A stretch of DNA of 64,000 nt from Aliiglaciecola sp041538045 (GCF_041538045.1 NZ_JBGOSE010000001.1:310001-374000); one strand, 5' to 3'. Positions 17,214 through 26,479 are shown, counted from the first letter of the stretch. Notes: generated by a model not told the origin, from the letters alone. A program made the numbers and translations.

Positions 17214-17702
17214 TTGAGTAAAGTGCTAATTTTCGGAAATTCAGGTTCAGGTAAATCAACGTTAGCAAAAGGCTTAGCGTCGCAAAATAACCTAGCTCAT
17301 TTAGATCTCGATACTGTGGCATGGAAACCTATTATACCGCCAGAGCGGTTGCCTGTTTCAGAGTCTAGTAAGTCGATCAATGATTTTTTATCAGCTAATA
17401 GTGGCTGGGTTATTGAGGGGTGTTATTCTGATTTATTAGAACTTGTAACAGAGCAAGCAAATGAAGTTGTTTTTCTAAACTTACCAGTCTCGGCTTGCAT
17501 TGAAAATGCTAAAAATCGTCCATGGGAACCCCACAAATATGCAAACAAAGAAGCTCAGGATGCAAATTTAGAAATGCTAATCGATTGGATTACGCAATAT
17601 ACAACTCGTACAGATACCTTTTCCAAACTTGCACATGAAAAATTATTTAATGAGTTCCAAGGTAAAAAAACAATGTATGTGTCAAATGAACAACGGACAT
17701 AG
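17214..17702 (+). CDS. P-loop NTPase, adenylate/shikimate kinase-like (cassette gene)
   Basis: A 162-residue protein with Walker A GNSGSGKST at residues 7-15 and an early HLDLDTVAWKP segment. This is typical of the small kinase-like ATPases annotated as AAA or shikimate-kinase-like and frequent in integron arrays. The start is TTG 17214 with GAGGGGATAG upstream; the ATG at 17184 lies inside the attC-like site. The C-terminus is short and ends in a stop overlapping the next attC-like site (ACATAGC). Substrate unknown. It appears intact. Confidence 0.8.
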   Translation: MSKVLIFGNSGSGKSTLAKGLASQNNLAHLDLDTVAWKPIIPPERLPVSESSKSINDFLSANSGWVIEGCYSDLLELVTEQANEVVFLNLPVSACIENAKNRPWEPHKYANKEAQDANLEMLIDWITQYTTRTDTFSKLAHEKLFNEFQGKKTMYVSNEQRT

Positions 17703-17794
17703 CAAGTCAATCAAACAGACGTATGTCGCTTGGATACGGGCCGTTGCGGCTAACTATAACCAAGTATTATTAGTAGCTTATTGAGTCGTTATAC
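17697..17794 (+). other. attC-like site after the NTPase cassette
   Basis: ACATAGCAAGTCAATCAAAC at the NTPase stop is very like the 5' end of attC sites in Vibrio and Pseudoalteromonas (TAACAAGTCAATCAAACGG). GTCGTTATAC at 17785-17794 would be the 3' core. Internal complementarity is partly lost. Length is about 98 bp. Confidence 0.5.
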
Positions 17795-17798
17795 GTCG

Positions 17799-18244
17799 AT
17801 GAGATTTTTATTGTCGCTCTAACATTACTAAATGGTTGTGCCAATAGTGGCGGAAAATCAAAGGCTAGTGGATTTGAAGATGCTCAACGAGCAATTCGAT
17901 TTGGTGCCTTAATACATCACTTTTATGTGATTACAGGTAGATGGCCTGACTTAAATTGAGAATTTTCGACCGATGCAAATATGACTCCGTTAACAGACAA
18001 TTTCGCTTTGTTAAAATATGAAGAACAACATAGGCTTTTTAGGGGGAAGGTTCAGTTTTTCGAGGAGACTCGTATTTGGTAGGTGGAGTTTTCGTCAACC
18101 GAAGGTTTGAGAACCGTTAAATCTAATATGACGTCGAAACAAAGTGCTGTTGCTCAGGTACTGCCTCCTTTTTCAAATATATTTATTAAATCATCTATCT
18201 GTGTTTTATTTGCGATATTACCGAATGACTGCTTTCCATCCTGA
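17799..18244 (+). pseudogene. broken lipoprotein cassette gene
   Basis: ATG 17799 begins MRFLLS and stops after seven codons, but the frame one base over continues IVALTLLNGCANSGGKSKASGFEDAQRAIRF, a lipoprotein signal with lipobox LNGC. A single-base deletion near 17815 explains the break. The frame then crosses two in-frame stops (after GRWPDLN and after EETRIW) before ending at 18242-18244. Three disabling changes indicate a pseudogene. Family unknown; such short lipoprotein genes are common in integron arrays. Confidence 0.6.
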
Positions 18245-18659
18245 TCATATCGTCAGCCAATATTCACTAAAGGCCTGGTTCTCGCTTTAAGTGGTAGTCA
18301 GAACAGATGTAAGGCGCTAGGGTTAGTTCAGCTACTACGGTTTAGCGAGAGAGCTAGTTGGGGCTTTCTCAACAATCCCCCCCTCAAGCCTTCCCCTTGC
18401 TTATAAACAGACATAGTTTTTGCAGGCTATACGAACAAGTCGACCTGATTGTCGGTGCAATCGGTAGTTAAAATACAAACCTTAAGTATCTCTTACCTAT
18501 TTTGACGCATATTTGGCAACTAAAAACACCTTTCAGTCTAGTATTTACAAACATGTTATGAAAAGTGATGTAAATTTCTTTACAATGTCGCAATTTTCAG
18601 CACACAGTAGTGCAAATTTTACCTTTAGTGGAATTCAGACTTTTTTAACAAGGGCGTCA
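18245..18659. other. region between the integron remnant and truA
   Basis: About 415 bp with no convincing gene. The truA frame is open upstream to a TTG at 18513, but the extra residues do not resemble TruA. GGGTTAGTTC near 18321 could be a decayed core site. ACAAGGGCGTCA just before 18660 is the ribosome site used for truA. Confidence 0.35.
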
Positions 18660-19457
18660 GTGGAACAACAACAAACTAATAAAATCGCGTTAGGGATTGA
18701 GTACGATGGCAGTAATTATTATGGCTGGCAGCGACAATCTCAAGTTACCAGTGTGCAATTACATCTAGAAAAAGCCTTGAGTAAAGTTGCTAATCATCCC
18801 GTGCCTGTATTGTGTGCAGGCCGCACAGATGCTGGGGTTCATGCCACTGGTCAAGTTGTGCATTTTGAAACGCCCGCCTTTCGACCTGAACGAAGTTGGA
18901 CGTTGGGAGTAAATACTAATCTTCCAAAAGATATTGCTGTTAAATGGGCTAAACAGGTGAGTCCTGACTTTCATGCTCGCTTTTCAGCAGTCGGTCGCCG
19001 CTATCGTTACATTATTTACAATAACCCTTTCCGCCCAGCAATATTGGCAGGGGGCTTAACACATATGTATACGCAACTGGACCATCAAAAAATGCATGAA
19101 GCGGCCCAATGTTTAGTGGGTGAACATGATTTTAGTGCATTCCGAGCATCCTTATGCCAAGCTAAATCACCGGTGCGCAGACTTGAGCATATTCAGGTAA
19201 CCCGACGTGGCCAATACATTATGATTGATGTGCAAGCAAATGCGTTCTTGCACCATATGGTTCGAAATATTACTGGAAGCCTTGCTGTGATTGGTAGCGG
19301 AGAGCAACCCGTAGAGTGGATGAAAACCTTACTGGAGCAAAAAGATAGAGCTAAAGCTGGGGCAACCGCTAAGCCAAATGGTTTGTATTTAGTCGATGTA
19401 CTTTATCCCGAGCATTTTGAAATTCCAGAGATCCCATTAGGGCCAGCATTTTTCTGA
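18660..19457 (+). CDS. truA: tRNA pseudouridine(38-40) synthase TruA
   Basis: Isomerises uridines 38-40 in the anticodon arm of several tRNAs. The core begins IALGIEYDGSNYYGWQRQ; the catalytic Asp is in AGRTDAGVHATGQVVHF, and FLHHMVRNITGSL is the conserved C-terminal motif. I place the start at GTG 18660 (MEQQQTNKIALGIEYDG, 265 residues), preceded by AAGG at 6 bp, because it matches E. coli TruA length and N-terminus. In-frame ATG or TTG codons upstream (to 18513) would add up to 49 residues without similarity. It resumes the conserved gene order after the integron remnant. Confidence 0.93.
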   Translation: MEQQQTNKIALGIEYDGSNYYGWQRQSQVTSVQLHLEKALSKVANHPVPVLCAGRTDAGVHATGQVVHFETPAFRPERSWTLGVNTNLPKDIAVKWAKQVSPDFHARFSAVGRRYRYIIYNNPFRPAILAGGLTHMYTQLDHQKMHEAAQCLVGEHDFSAFRASLCQAKSPVRRLEHIQVTRRGQYIMIDVQANAFLHHMVRNITGSLAVIGSGEQPVEWMKTLLEQKDRAKAGATAKPNGLYLVDVLYPEHFEIPEIPLGPAFF

Positions 19458-19651
19458 GTGTTCTAGGTGTTTTGAAATAAACTATTAGTACTTCTTAGAC
19501 CAGTTTTGTTTTCTTCCCGAGACTAAACTATGTTTTAATGGCCAGTATAAATATTTTATGTCGTTAATATGACGATAAAGCTATATTAATCATGATTTTG
19601 GCGAAAATAGCAGCACAAATAGCGAAAGTTTTTGCAATTAGGATGAATTGA

Positions 19652-20500
19652 ATGAGTTGGATACAAAAAATACTACCGCGAACCCAGTCCTCTATTAAGA
19701 GCAATGTGCCTGAGGGGATTTGGACTAAATGTGGATCTTGTGGCGCGGTTTTGTATAAAACCGAATTAGAGAAGCAACTTGAAGTGTGCCCGAAATGTGA
19801 TCATCACATGCGTATTACGGCTCGTGCCAGAATTAACGCTTTTTTAGATCAGGCTGATCGAAAAGAAATTGGTGACGATTTAGAACCCCAAGATGTATTA
19901 AAGTTTAAAGACTCTAAACGTTATAAAGACCGCCTTCTTGCTGCCCAAAAAGCAACCAAAGAAAAAGATGCTTTAGTTGTTGTGCAAGGTAAAGTGAAAG
20001 GCATGCCTGTAGTGTGTGCTGCATTTGAATTTTCGTTCATGGGTGGTTCAATGGCATCTGTAGTTGGTGCAAGGTTTGTAAAAGCCGTAGAAGCATGCTT
20101 AGAGCATAATATGCCGTTGGTGTGCTATTCATCCAGTGGTGGCGCACGTATGCAGGAAGCTTTATTTTCACTGATGCAAATGGCCAAAACCAGTGCTGCT
20201 TTAGCGCGCATGAGTAAAAAGGGTTTACCTTATATTTCAGTATTAACCGATCCTACTATGGGTGGTGTTTCTGCTAGTTTGGCTATGTTAGGTGATATTA
20301 ATATTGCGGAACCCAAAGCGTTAATCGGATTTGCTGGCCCACGGGTAATTGAGCAAACCGTACGTGAAACCTTGCCTGAAGGTTTCCAACGCAGTGAATT
20401 TTTGGTGGAAAAAGGTGCAATCGATATGATTGTTGACCGTCGTCAGATGCGTGACAAAATCCATAGTGTATTGAAAAAGCTTCATACTCAGTCCCATTAA
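19652..20500 (+). CDS. accD: acetyl-CoA carboxylase carboxyltransferase subunit beta
   Basis: Forms the carboxyltransferase with AccA, making malonyl-CoA for fatty acid synthesis. The 282 residues are close to the usual length of about 300. The N-terminal zinc ribbon is visible as CGSCG and CPKCD, about residues 27-49. It is followed by the crotonase-like domain with SSSGGARMQE and GFAGPRVIEQT motifs. ATG 19652 follows AGGATGAATTGA. The stop overlaps the folC start by one base, suggesting coupled translation. Confidence 0.96.
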   Translation: MSWIQKILPRTQSSIKSNVPEGIWTKCGSCGAVLYKTELEKQLEVCPKCDHHMRITARARINAFLDQADRKEIGDDLEPQDVLKFKDSKRYKDRLLAAQKATKEKDALVVVQGKVKGMPVVCAAFEFSFMGGSMASVVGARFVKAVEACLEHNMPLVCYSSSGGARMQEALFSLMQMAKTSAALARMSKKGLPYISVLTDPTMGGVSASLAMLGDINIAEPKALIGFAGPRVIEQTVRETLPEGFQRSEFLVEKGAIDMIVDRRQMRDKIHSVLKKLHTQSH

Positions 20501-21771
20501 TGCCAAATAATACATCCTCTACAGACCAGGGTAAGCCTAGCTTATCCTGGTCTGTTGCTAATTGGTTAGATTACTTACAGGCAATCCATAGCAAATCTAT
20601 TGATATGGGGCTTTCTCGCACTGAGCAAGTGTACGCCCGTTTGAATTTAGACTTTTCAAACAGTTCGGTAATCACTGTCGCTGGCACCAATGGTAAAGGT
20701 ACCACCTGTCGTATGATCGAAATGGGGCTTCTGATGCAGCAACAAAGTGTTGCCGTATATAGTTCACCTCATATTGTCGATTATCGAGAGCGGGTGCGCC
20801 TAAATGGCCAAATGTTAAGCGAACAAGAGCATGTGAATGCCTTTATGCAAGTAGAGCAAGCTCGCGGCTCTGTTACGTTAACTTACTTTGAGTTTGCAAC
20901 CTTAGCGGGTTTAGTCTTAATTGCTAACCACCAACCTGATTTTGTTGTGCTAGAAGTGGGGTTAGGTGGGCGATTAGATGCGGTTAATATAGTCGATCCT
21001 GATATCGCGGTAATAACCAGTATCGCCCTTGATCATCAAGATTATTTAGGTGATACCCGAGAGCTCATTGCGACTGAAAAGGCCGGTATTATGCGCCACA
21101 AGATCCCCGTGGTCATTGGCGAGCCTGATCCTCCGACAACCCTTATCACTGCAGTTGAAACACTGCAAGCACAGGCATATTGGCAAGGCAAAGAGTTTGG
21201 ATTTGCAGAAACGGCAACACATTGGCGTTGGTTCAATAGTTCAGAAACCTTGGCTAATTTGAGGTTTCCATTCATACCAACGCAAAATGCATCCACCGCG
21301 TTAAAAGTTTTACATTTGCTCGGATATTTACCTCAGGATCAGGGTGAGATCCAAACAGTATTAGAAAAATCTAGTTTACCTGGGCGTTTTGAAACAGTAA
21401 GTCATGACCCTAAAGTAATTTTAGATGTGGCACATAATCCTCAGGCAACACAACTCTTAGCCACCAGAATTAGGCGCTTAGATTACAACCAACTGTATCT
21501 GGTTGTGGCTATGTTAGAAGACAAAGATATTGCCGGTAGCCTGTCGCCACTTGAATCCTTAAATGCCAATTGGTATGTTGCTTCACTCGATGTGCCCAGA
21601 GGCGCAAAAAGTAAACAATTAAAAACAGTGCTCACTGAGCCCCAAAAAGTGATAGAGTTTGAGACTGTTTCTGATGCGCTTTATGGCGCTACGAAAAATG
21701 CTAATAATGATGATTTAATCGTTGTATTCGGTTCATTTTTCACTGTCAGCGAAGTGACGCAAGCATCTTGA
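20500..21771 (+). CDS. folC: bifunctional dihydrofolate synthase / folylpolyglutamate synthase
   Basis: Adds glutamate to dihydropteroate and then gamma-glutamyl tails to folates. The 423-residue Mur-ligase-type enzyme has a P-loop VAGTNGKGTTCRMIE near residue 60, the conserved SPHIVDYRERVRLNG, the EVGLGGRLDAVN motif, SIALDHQDYLG, and the C-terminal domain DVAHNP. It begins within the accD stop codon (TAATG), as part of the accD-folC-dedD-cvpA-purF run conserved with E. coli. Confidence 0.95.
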   Translation: MPNNTSSTDQGKPSLSWSVANWLDYLQAIHSKSIDMGLSRTEQVYARLNLDFSNSSVITVAGTNGKGTTCRMIEMGLLMQQQSVAVYSSPHIVDYRERVRLNGQMLSEQEHVNAFMQVEQARGSVTLTYFEFATLAGLVLIANHQPDFVVLEVGLGGRLDAVNIVDPDIAVITSIALDHQDYLGDTRELIATEKAGIMRHKIPVVIGEPDPPTTLITAVETLQAQAYWQGKEFGFAETATHWRWFNSSETLANLRFPFIPTQNASTALKVLHLLGYLPQDQGEIQTVLEKSSLPGRFETVSHDPKVILDVAHNPQATQLLATRIRRLDYNQLYLVVAMLEDKDIAGSLSPLESLNANWYVASLDVPRGAKSKQLKTVLTEPQKVIEFETVSDALYGATKNANNDDLIVVFGSFFTVSEVTQAS

Positions 21772-21817
21772 TTGAATAAAATACTTTTGATGCAATGGAT
21801 TTATAAGAGGAAAAGTC

Positions 21818-22492
21818 TTGTCTTCAGCACTACAAAACCGATTGGTAGGCACCATTATAGTGGTTGCATTAGCTGTTATATTCTTGCCAGATTTACTTGA
21901 TGGTAAAAAAGAAACTAGCCAAGACCTATTTGAATCAATACCCACTCAACCGAAAATGCTCGATGTTAAACAAACCGAAGATTTTCCTGTAGAACAAGTG
22001 AAACAAGAAGTTACACCAAAAGTTGAAATAGTACCTGATGTTGCTAATGACGATTTTGAAATAGATGAAAATCAGTCACCACCTGTAGACACCGTGGAAC
22101 AACAAAATTTAGCAGACACTGGGACGTCTAAAAAAACAGAAACTAAAAAGATCCCGCCGAATGAAGTTGATCGGCCAATTGAAGACGTCGTAGAAATTAA
22201 AGATGGCATACAAAACAACCCCAGTGAAATTGATAGTCGTTTGCTTGCAAAAGCTGGATGGGTTGTTCAATTGGGTGTTTTTCGCCACCAGAAAAATGTT
22301 AGTGAACTACTAAGTACGTTACGTAAAGCGGGTTACCAAGCATTCAGCCGACCGGTGCAAACTAGCACTGGCGAGCTAACCAAAGTGTTTGTTGGTCCTG
22401 AGTTAAATAAACAAAAACTGCAAAAAGCGGTTCCCCATCTTCGCGAATTGACTAAGTTGCAGGGTCGAGTTACACCATTCACAGTGAAATGA
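21818..22492 (+). CDS. dedD: SPOR-domain cell-division protein DedD
   Basis: Inner-membrane protein that localises to the septum by binding denuded peptidoglycan. It has 224 residues: a short cytoplasmic start, one membrane segment (LVGTIIVVALAVIFLPDLL, about residues 8-26), a low-complexity Pro/Glu/Lys linker, and a C-terminal SPOR domain (GWVVQLGVF...TKVFVGPEL, about 146-224). It starts with TTG at 21818, supported by AAGAGG at 6-11 bp upstream. Position between folC and cvpA agrees with E. coli. Confidence 0.9.
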   Translation: MSSALQNRLVGTIIVVALAVIFLPDLLDGKKETSQDLFESIPTQPKMLDVKQTEDFPVEQVKQEVTPKVEIVPDVANDDFEIDENQSPPVDTVEQQNLADTGTSKKTETKKIPPNEVDRPIEDVVEIKDGIQNNPSEIDSRLLAKAGWVVQLGVFRHQKNVSELLSTLRKAGYQAFSRPVQTSTGELTKVFVGPELNKQKLQKAVPHLRELTKLQGRVTPFTVK

Positions 22493-22568
22493 ATACTAGA
22501 AATAAATACCAGCTCTGATAGAATGCGCGCGATTTTAACGAACCAACAATTAATATGACCGGGTCATT

Positions 22569-23060
22569 ATGAATTGGATAGATTTCACCATCATTGGCGT
22601 TATCGCTGTCTCCACCATTATAAGTTTGGTACGGGGATTCATCAAAGAAGCCATTTCTTTAGCTATTTGGTTCGCTGCCTTTTTTATTGCTAGCCAATTT
22701 TACGAATACCTCGCTGTTTACATGACTAAGTTTGACGATCAAATGGTCAGAAACGGTGTATCTATAGCGATTTTATTTGCCAGTACGCTGATTTTAGGCG
22801 GATTGATCAATTACTTAATTGCGCGCTTAGTACAATTTACCGGATTGACTGGTACCGATAGAGCCTTAGGTTCCGTATTTGGTATAATCCGCGGCATTCT
22901 TATTGTCAGCGCTGCTTTGTTCTTTTTAGATACTTTTACCACTGCTTCTGAGTCCACCTGGTGGATCGAGTCGGTATTAGTTCCTGAATTCACTCCAATT
23001 ATTGAGTGGTTTTTTAGTTTTATTCAAAATAACTCCAGTTTTTTAACGCCGAATAAGTAG
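22569..23060 (+). CDS. cvpA: CvpA-family inner membrane protein
   Basis: A 163-residue membrane protein with about four hydrophobic segments. The start MNWIDFTIIGVIAVSTIISLVRGF and FIKEAISLAIW are typical of CvpA (colicin V production protein), whose role is linked to envelope homeostasis. It is 9 bp from purF, forming the conserved cvpA-purF operon. No clear PurR box was seen upstream. Confidence 0.92.
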   Translation: MNWIDFTIIGVIAVSTIISLVRGFIKEAISLAIWFAAFFIASQFYEYLAVYMTKFDDQMVRNGVSIAILFASTLILGGLINYLIARLVQFTGLTGTDRALGSVFGIIRGILIVSAALFFLDTFTTASESTWWIESVLVPEFTPIIEWFFSFIQNNSSFLTPNK

Positions 23061-23069
23061 GTAAATTGC

Positions 23070-24596
23070 ATGTGTGGTATTGTCGGAATTGTTGGAAAGA
23101 GTGCAGTAAATCAAGCACTTTATGACGCGTTAACTGTGCTTCAGCATCGCGGGCAAGATGCCGCAGGGATCATGACTGTTGATGATAAGATGTTCCATCT
23201 TAGAAAAGCGAATGGTTTGGTACGGGATGTATTCCATAACCGCCATATGCAACGTTTAACGGGACAGTTTGGGATTGGCCATGTGCGTTACCCTACAGCA
23301 GGCTCTTCAAGCTCTGCAGAAGCGCAACCGTTTTACGTTAACTCGCCATTTGGTATTGCGTTTGCTCACAATGGCAATTTGACCAATGCTCATGACTTAC
23401 AAGATGAAGTTTTCCGAATCGCAAGGCGTCATATTAATACGACCTCAGATTCAGAACTTTTACTGAATATCTTTGCCCACGAGTTACAACAGTGTGCTGG
23501 TTTAACCCTAACACCAGACGATGTTTTCACTACTATTGCCAATGTTCATAAGAAAATCCGCGGAGCTTATGCCGTGGTTGCTGCGATTATCGGCAACGGT
23601 ATGGTCGCATTTCGTGACCCCTATGGCATACGTCCTCTTGCCTTAGGTAAGCGCAAAACCGAGCAGGGTGATGAATATATGGTGGCGTCTGAGAGTGTTG
23701 CTTTGGATGCTGTTGGTTTTACATTTATTCGTGATGTTGCACCAGGTGAAGCAATCTATGTCACCGAAGAAGGTGAGTTGTTCACTAAACAATGCGCTCA
23801 AAATCCGAAAAATGTCCCCTGTATTTTTGAATTCGTTTACTTCGCTCGCCCCGACTCGTTTATTGATGGCATATCTGTATATGCTTCAAGGGTCAATATG
23901 GGTAAAAAGTTAGGTCAGAAAATTGCTAAAGAATGGGCTGATTTAGATATAGACGTGGTAATCCCCATCCCAGAAACGTCTTCTGATGTAGCCTTGCAGA
24001 TCGCCATTGAATTAGATCTACCTTATCGACAAGGTTATGTGAAAAACCGTTACATCGGACGCACATTTATCATGCCGGGGCAAACGTTGCGACGCAAATC
24101 CGTCCGTCGAAAACTTAACGCCATTAAATCGGAATTTAAAGATAAAAACGTCCTATTAGTGGACGACTCAATTGTTCGTGGTACCACATCAGAACAAATT
24201 ATCGAAATGGCGCGTGAATCAGGTGCGAAAAAAGTCTATTTTGCTTCAGCTGCGCCGGAAATACGCTTTCCAAATGTATATGGTATTGATATGCCAAGTG
24301 CAAACGAGTTAATCGCTTATGGACGCGATATTGACGAAATTAGCGAGTTAATTAAAGCTGATGGCCTTATTTACCAAGATATTCAAGATCTGGTCGAAGC
24401 GGTAGGTGCCGAGAATACAGCCATTACTGGCTTTGAGACATCAGTATTTGACGGTGATTACATTACCGGTGATATTGACCAAGTTTATTTAGAAAGAGTC
24501 GACGGTGCCCGTTCTGAAGGTGCAAAAAAATCCATGATTCAAACTGAGTTGAGTAACTTGGAAATGCATAATATTGATTCGGATAGTGATGAGTAA
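23070..24596 (+). CDS. purF: amidophosphoribosyltransferase
   Basis: First committed step of purine synthesis: moves the glutamine amide to PRPP. It has 508 residues. The catalytic cysteine follows the initiator Met (MCGIVGIVG), as in class II glutaminases. HRGQDAAGI and the glutaminase residues around GHVRYPTAGSS are present. The PRPP motif VLLVDDSIVRGTTS lies near residue 365. Length and motifs match E. coli PurF. It ends the conserved run and is followed by a strong terminator. Confidence 0.96.
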   Translation: MCGIVGIVGKSAVNQALYDALTVLQHRGQDAAGIMTVDDKMFHLRKANGLVRDVFHNRHMQRLTGQFGIGHVRYPTAGSSSSAEAQPFYVNSPFGIAFAHNGNLTNAHDLQDEVFRIARRHINTTSDSELLLNIFAHELQQCAGLTLTPDDVFTTIANVHKKIRGAYAVVAAIIGNGMVAFRDPYGIRPLALGKRKTEQGDEYMVASESVALDAVGFTFIRDVAPGEAIYVTEEGELFTKQCAQNPKNVPCIFEFVYFARPDSFIDGISVYASRVNMGKKLGQKIAKEWADLDIDVVIPIPETSSDVALQIAIELDLPYRQGYVKNRYIGRTFIMPGQTLRRKSVRRKLNAIKSEFKDKNVLLVDDSIVRGTTSEQIIEMARESGAKKVYFASAAPEIRFPNVYGIDMPSANELIAYGRDIDEISELIKADGLIYQDIQDLVEAVGAENTAITGFETSVFDGDYITGDIDQVYLERVDGARSEGAKKSMIQTELSNLEMHNIDSDSDE

Positions 24597-24643
24597 CTCA
24601 TGCTAGTGAGGGAATAATCTCTGCTCTAGAGAATAATTTTATT

Positions 24644-24669
24644 AAGTGAGGCTTCGGCCTCACTTTTGT
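24644..24669 (+). terminator. purF terminator with UUCG tetraloop
   Basis: AAGTGAGGC (24644-24652), loop TTCG, GCCTCACTT (24657-24665), then TTGTTTT. The perfect 9-bp stem and stable tetraloop make this a strong intrinsic terminator. Confidence 0.92.
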
Positions 24670-24729
24670 TTTGCGGGGTTAATAACTTTCGTAAGTTGCT
24701 AGGCAGATTAAATGCGCAGCCGCTAGGGA

Positions 24730-25356
24730 TTACTCCATTGGCCATCCACCAAGGGCTTTCCATTTATTCACCATATAACAAAATAATTCAGCGGTTTTCA
24801 TTGTATCGTAAAGTGCCGAGTGGGCTTCGCGTTGATCAAAGTCAATCTTCGCTGCTTCACAAGCTTTAACAAGTACCGTCTGGCCTAGGGTTAAACCTGC
24901 TAAGCTAGTGGTATCGAATGACACAAACGGATGAAATGGGGTACGTTTAATATTACACCTTTCAATGGCGGCATTTACAAACCCTTGGTCGAATGAGGCA
25001 TTGTGGGCGACAATTACCGAGCGTTGGCAGTCTGCGGCTTTTTGCTCTTTGCGTATTTCTTTACACAAGTTTTTAATTGCTTCGGTTTCATCAATGGCAC
25101 CGCGCAATGCACAATGGGGATCGATTCCATTAAAGTCTAATGCTGCTTGTTCGAGGTTTGCCCCTTCAAATGGGTTAACATGATAGTGAAAGGTTTTATC
25201 GATCTCTATGTCCCCAGTTGCTGTCATTTTCAATGTTACTGCGGCTAATTCTAGCAAAGCATCAGTTTGTGCATTGAATCCAGCTGTTTCGACATCAATG
25301 ACGACTGGGAAGTACCCTCTAAATCGTTGGTTCAACAGGTGAATTGGGTCTGACAT
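24730..25356 (-). CDS. rnt: ribonuclease T
   Basis: DEDDh 3'-5' exoribonuclease that trims the 3' ends of tRNA and other stable RNAs. Motifs: ExoI VVIDVETAGF, ExoII VAHNASFDQGFV, ExoIII REAHSALYDTMKTAELF. I place the start at ATG 25356 (MSDPIHLLNQRFRGYFPVV, 208 residues) with AATAAGG upstream; an in-frame TTG at 25377 would add seven residues. It is divergent from motY, a pairing also known in other flagellated marine gammaproteobacteria. Confidence 0.94.
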   Translation of the reverse strand: MSDPIHLLNQRFRGYFPVVIDVETAGFNAQTDALLELAAVTLKMTATGDIEIDKTFHYHVNPFEGANLEQAALDFNGIDPHCALRGAIDETEAIKNLCKEIRKEQKAADCQRSVIVAHNASFDQGFVNAAIERCNIKRTPFHPFVSFDTTSLAGLTLGQTVLVKACEAAKIDFDQREAHSALYDTMKTAELFCYMVNKWKALGGWPME

Positions 25357-25559
25357 AATAACCTTATTAATCGACAAAATAGCTTGCCATTATGTCAACG
25401 TTTAAAGCCTTGTACCAGTTCAGTTGTGAATATGTTGGAAGCATTTGCATTAGTTACTGCTAGTTGGTTATTATCCATACACAATAGGGGACTAAACTTT
25501 TTGATTCGAATGTCGATACCTATTATGAATAAACGCTATTTACTGGATTTGTGCTTGAT

Positions 25560-26423
25560 ATGAAAACGTGCGCGATTTTTTTGGGCTTAACCCTTAGCTT
25601 TGCTAGCCAGGCTAGCTTGCGACATTATGCTGCGCCGGTAGAGGATTCTCAGTGGCAGGTCAGTCAAAAAAGTCGCTTGCAATGTACCTTGAGTCATCAA
25701 TTACCAGGGTATGGAGAAGCGGCTTTCTATAGTTCGGCTTCGAAACAGCTCAATATGGAATTTGAGTTACAGATGTTACGGTTGCCTAACACCTATTCAG
25801 TCGCGTCTGTCTACTCGGTGCCCCCCAAATGGATGCCAGGGCAAATGCAACGTGAAATTGCTCAAATGCCTATTCGTAAACAGTACAACAGTGATTTACC
25901 GCAAAAAGCCGCATGGACAATGTTATCCGAATTAGAAAAAGGTTTTTGGCCAACCCTTTATTATCAAGATTGGTACAGTGACTTTGACCGTATTGCTGTA
26001 GGCTTAAATGCCAGTAACTTTGCAAAACCTTATGTTGAGTTTGCTGAGTGTGTTGCCAACTTATTACCTTTCGCCTTTGAAGATATTGCTTACACGGTAT
26101 TAAGTTACAACAGTAATAGTACAGATTTGACCAAATACTCTAAAAAACGCTTGCAGATGATTGGGGACTATCTAAAAGAAGATACTGATCTCGAGTTGGT
26201 GTTGTTAGATGGTTATTCTGATAGTTACGGTGGTCGATGGAATAACGAACAGTTATCGATTCGTCGAGCAGAGGAAATTAAAGCCTATTTTACTGAGATG
26301 GGGGTTGATCCTGACCGCATCGAGGTGACAGGTCACGGTGAGCGCCGTCACGCGGCAGCCAATACCAATAAAATGTCCCGTGCTAAAAACCGCAGAGTGA
26401 TTATTCGCATGGCCAAACCCTAA
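25560..26423 (+). CDS. motY: sodium-driven flagellar motor T-ring protein MotY
   Basis: A 287-residue exported protein. Residues 1-17 form a signal peptide ending in SQA. The N-terminal beta-rich half contains LRHYAAPVEDSQWQV, MEFELQMLRLPN, PPKWMPG, WTMLSELEKGFWPTLYYQDWYSD and AFEDIAYTVLSYN, closely following Vibrio MotY. The C-terminal OmpA-like peptidoglycan-binding domain is at about 180-287 (DGYSDSYGG...NEQLSIRRAEEI...GHGERR...NRRVII). MotY joins MotX in the T ring around the PomAB stator. The start is ATG 25560; GTG 25551 in the same frame is less likely. This implies a polar sodium-type flagellum encoded elsewhere. Confidence 0.9.
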   Translation: MKTCAIFLGLTLSFASQASLRHYAAPVEDSQWQVSQKSRLQCTLSHQLPGYGEAAFYSSASKQLNMEFELQMLRLPNTYSVASVYSVPPKWMPGQMQREIAQMPIRKQYNSDLPQKAAWTMLSELEKGFWPTLYYQDWYSDFDRIAVGLNASNFAKPYVEFAECVANLLPFAFEDIAYTVLSYNSNSTDLTKYSKKRLQMIGDYLKEDTDLELVLLDGYSDSYGGRWNNEQLSIRRAEEIKAYFTEMGVDPDRIEVTGHGERRHAAANTNKMSRAKNRRVIIRMAKP

Positions 26424-26432
26424 AAATGCAAA

Positions 26433-26468
26433 GCTCGCTTAGCGTCATTGGCTATGCGAGCATTTAAA
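26433..26468 (+). terminator. motY terminator candidate
   Basis: GCTCGC (26433-26438) pairs with GCGAGC (26456-26461), with inner AGC/GCT pairing, followed by a weak ATTTAAA tract. It lies between convergent motY and glpQ. Confidence 0.5.
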
Positions 26469-26479
26469 CCTAACAATAT

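Larger units (their letters stand above)
14157..18244. mobile_element. decayed chromosomal integron between fimV and truA
   Basis: The region has the canonical integron layout: an integrase remnant transcribed leftwards, then short genes all on the plus strand. Most are followed within a few bases of the stop by attC-like sequence containing the core pair RYYYAAC / GTTRRRY or degraded forms. Several cassette genes are broken, and an IS3 remnant lies between two core sites. The flanking genes fimV and truA belong to one conserved neighbourhood, which marks this 4.2-kb block as an insertion. The call rests on remembered IntI and attC features; no covariance-model search was done. Confidence 0.65.

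Noticed and set aside
22493..22568. Possible PurR box upstream of cvpA-purF
   Set aside because: No sequence close to the ACGCAAACGTTTTCGT consensus was seen.
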